From positions 1-7,473 of the forward strand of contig JAQGHP010000770.1 of the NCBI GenBank assembly GCA_028288775.1: 7,473 bases of DNA. The letters are read 5' to 3'. This stretch comes from Phycisphaerales bacterium (GTDB taxonomy: Bacteria; Planctomycetota; Phycisphaerae; Tepidisphaerales; Tepidisphaeraceae). Position numbers and translations under genes: made by a program. Positions 6,251-7,473 of the stretch are shown here, piece by piece. The notes beneath the pieces were generated by a model, which worked only from the letters and a program-made list of their open reading frames with translations, did not search any database and had not been told where the DNA came from. Positions within the stretch are counted from its first letter, which is position 1, and every line of letters begins with the position of its first letter.

Positions 6251-7288
6251 ATGCGCGGAATACTGATCGTGGCCGGGGCCGTCATTGCCCTCTTCGTTTT
6301 TTTCGGGACCGTCATCGGCCTGGGCATGTACCGCGTCCACTCCGCCCAGCGCGAAGCAGATGCGCAATGGGCCGCGGCACAGGAAGAAAAGGCGAAGACC
6401 GTGGTTTCCGTCGCGCCCGGCGCGCTAACTGCGTCGGCCCCCAAAGTAGACGCCCGCGCGATCATCCGCCTCACCCCCGAATCCGCCACGCTTGACGGTT
6501 CACCCATCCGCGTGGCCAATGGGGCGATCGCCTATTGGGATACGCCTGGCGCATCGGCCCGCTGGACGCTCGACCCACCCGCCGTCGGGAGCTATCGCGT
6601 GGAATTCACATTCGCCGGCGCGGGCGCCGGCCGTCCGTTTCTCCTGCGCGTCGGCGACAGCCAACTCACCGGCTCCACCCACTCCACCGGAAGCTGGGAC
6701 CGATACGAGACCGCGGACATGGGCGTCATCTCCGTCCCACGCCCCGGCACGTCGCTCAAGATCCAATCGACCAAAGAGGGCGGCGGCGCACTGATGAACC
6801 TGAAGCTGCTCCGACTCCTCCCCACGACCGCCGAAGCTACGCCCGCCCCAACCCCCGTCTCCATCCCCGTGGTGGCAAGCGTTCCCCCGCCGGGCCCGAG
6901 CAACGGCCACATCATCCTGACCGCAACGGAGGCCCAACTACACGGCTCCCGCATTCACCTCGACGGCGGCGACGAAAAGCACATCGGCTCCTGGACCGTC
7001 GCCGATGACTGGATCGAGTGGTCGTTCCCCGTCTCCCGTCCCGGCCGATATCGCATCGACCTGACGCAAGCCTCGACCGACACCAGCGGCGGCGAGTTCG
7101 ACGTACTCATCCACCACCAAATTTTCGCCTGCCGCACCAAATCCACCGGCGACTTCGACCGCTACATCACCCTCAACCTCGGCTCCGCCGGCCTACAGCA
7201 AGGCCAGGCCACTCTCGCCATCAAACCCCGCGGCCCGTTCAAAATCGCGCTGATGAACGTGATGAAAGTCGAACTAACGCCGGAGTGA
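6251..7288 (+). CDS. Membrane-anchored protein with two tandem carbohydrate-binding-like beta-sandwich domains
   Basis: The 345-residue protein begins with one hydrophobic segment (about 4-26), probably an uncleaved anchor leaving the rest outside the membrane, then a charged Ala/Glu-rich stretch (30-50). Two homologous domains follow, at about 71-191 and 220-344, joined by a Pro/Ala/Thr-rich linker (192-217). Shared landmarks are a beta strand with IxLT, an L-x-GS-x-I step, a Trp after a short gap, W-x-L/F then P-x-x-GxYR, a conserved STG-x-W/F-DRY (145-152 and 298-305) and ALMN near the end (180-183 and 333-336). This pattern resembles the galactose-binding-like/CBM-type modules attached to many planctomycete secreted enzymes; no catalytic domain is present. 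GGAG at 6238-6241 is 9 nt from the ATG. Divergent transcription from the kinase suggests possible control by that system. The ligand is unknown, and the family name rests on memory of the pattern. Confidence 0.8.
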   Translation: MRGILIVAGAVIALFVFFGTVIGLGMYRVHSAQREADAQWAAAQEEKAKTVVSVAPGALTASAPKVDARAIIRLTPESATLDGSPIRVANGAIAYWDTPGASARWTLDPPAVGSYRVEFTFAGAGAGRPFLLRVGDSQLTGSTHSTGSWDRYETADMGVISVPRPGTSLKIQSTKEGGGALMNLKLLRLLPTTAEATPAPTPVSIPVVASVPPPGPSNGHIILTATEAQLHGSRIHLDGGDEKHIGSWTVADDWIEWSFPVSRPGRYRIDLTQASTDTSGGEFDVLIHHQIFACRTKSTGDFDRYITLNLGSAGLQQGQATLAIKPRGPFKIALMNVMKVELTPE

Positions 7289-7302
7289 GACCGCTACGCG
7301 GG

Positions 7303-7393
7303 AAACCCGAAACCCGAACGCCGCGGTTGCGGAATTCCGAATTCCGAAAACCGAATTCCGAATCAAATCCCAAATCCGAATGACGAAATCCGA
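7303..7393. repeat. Short degenerate direct repeats (AAACCCG and AATTCCG types)
   Basis: Just after the last gene, AAACCCG occurs twice in tandem (7303-7316). It is followed by a run of related units, AATTCCGA, ATTCCGAA, CCGAATTCCGAA, AAATCCGAA and GAAATCCGAA, up to about 7393. A 10-bp palindrome, CGGAATTCCG, lies at 7330-7339. The run is AT-richer than the genes and has no coding character. Similar strings are, from general recollection, dispersed in planctomycete intergenic DNA; copy number here cannot be judged. Confidence 0.55.
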
Positions 7394-7400
7394 AGACAGA

Positions 7401-7467
7401 GGAAGCCACGACTGAGCACGAAGTGACACGGATAAGACTGAATTCATTCGTGCCATTCGTGGCTCCC
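7401..7467. repeat. Large quasi-palindrome with two nested inverted repeats
   Basis: AGCCACGA (7404-7411) pairs with TCGTGGCT (7457-7464), and inside it GCACGAA (7416-7422) pairs with TTCGTGC (7447-7453). Two more G-C pairs lie outside a single mismatch (7401-7402 with 7466-7467), and TGA/TCA inside a one-base bulge (7424-7426 with 7444-7446). The folded element is about 67 nt. It could be a factor-dependent 3' end or a dispersed repeat copy. There is no T-run. Confidence 0.5.
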
Positions 7468-7473
7468 GCGAAT

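Noticed and set aside
7303..7467. The repeat-rich tail considered as a CRISPR array or attachment site.
   Set aside because: Units are 7-12 bases, degenerate and without regular spacers; there is no adjacent cas gene, integrase or tRNA.

Overview
This is a GC-rich window with six protein genes. It carries no rRNA, tRNA, transposase or CRISPR array. The gene content points to a Planctomycetota-like bacterium: a secreted SpoIVB/S55-type protein outside any sporulation context, a planctomycete-style RNase III, weak or absent Shine-Dalgarno sites on some genes, and AATTCCG-type intergenic repeats. This is inferred from general resemblance, and no marker gene here fixes the lineage.

Layout. At 1-1441 (minus) is the N-terminal 480 codons of an exported S55-family serine peptidase-like protein that runs off the left edge. 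At 1442-1803 is a 362-base divergent control region. It holds candidate promoters for both flanking genes, a perfect 10-bp inverted repeat over one of them, and a long imperfect hairpin (1651-1713) in the presumed 5' leader of the next gene. At 1804-2550 (plus) is rnc, encoding RNase III, with a substitution at one of its usual metal-binding acidic positions. At 2583-6071 (minus) is a signalling block. In transcription order it encodes a soluble histidine kinase with an N-terminal receiver-like domain and three PAS domains, a NarL/FixJ response regulator whose start overlaps the kinase stop (TAATG), and, after about 136 bases with its own palindrome, a stand-alone degenerate receiver. At 6251-7288 (plus), divergent from the kinase, is a membrane-anchored protein with two tandem copies of a carbohydrate-binding-like beta-sandwich. 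At 7289-7473 there is no gene, only short tandem and inverted repeats.

How the parts may work together. The kinase and NarL-type regulator look like a complete cytoplasmic two-component system. Its two receiver-like accessory modules (kinase N-terminus and stand-alone protein) are degenerate in complementary ways: one keeps the acidic pocket but lacks the phospho-acceptor Asp, the other keeps an Asp at the acceptor position but lacks the acidic pair. The divergent anchored beta-sandwich gene is a plausible regulatory target. The rnc leader hairpin is about two helical turns long and would suit RNase III autoregulation of the kind known from E. coli. These links are inferences from layout and motifs.
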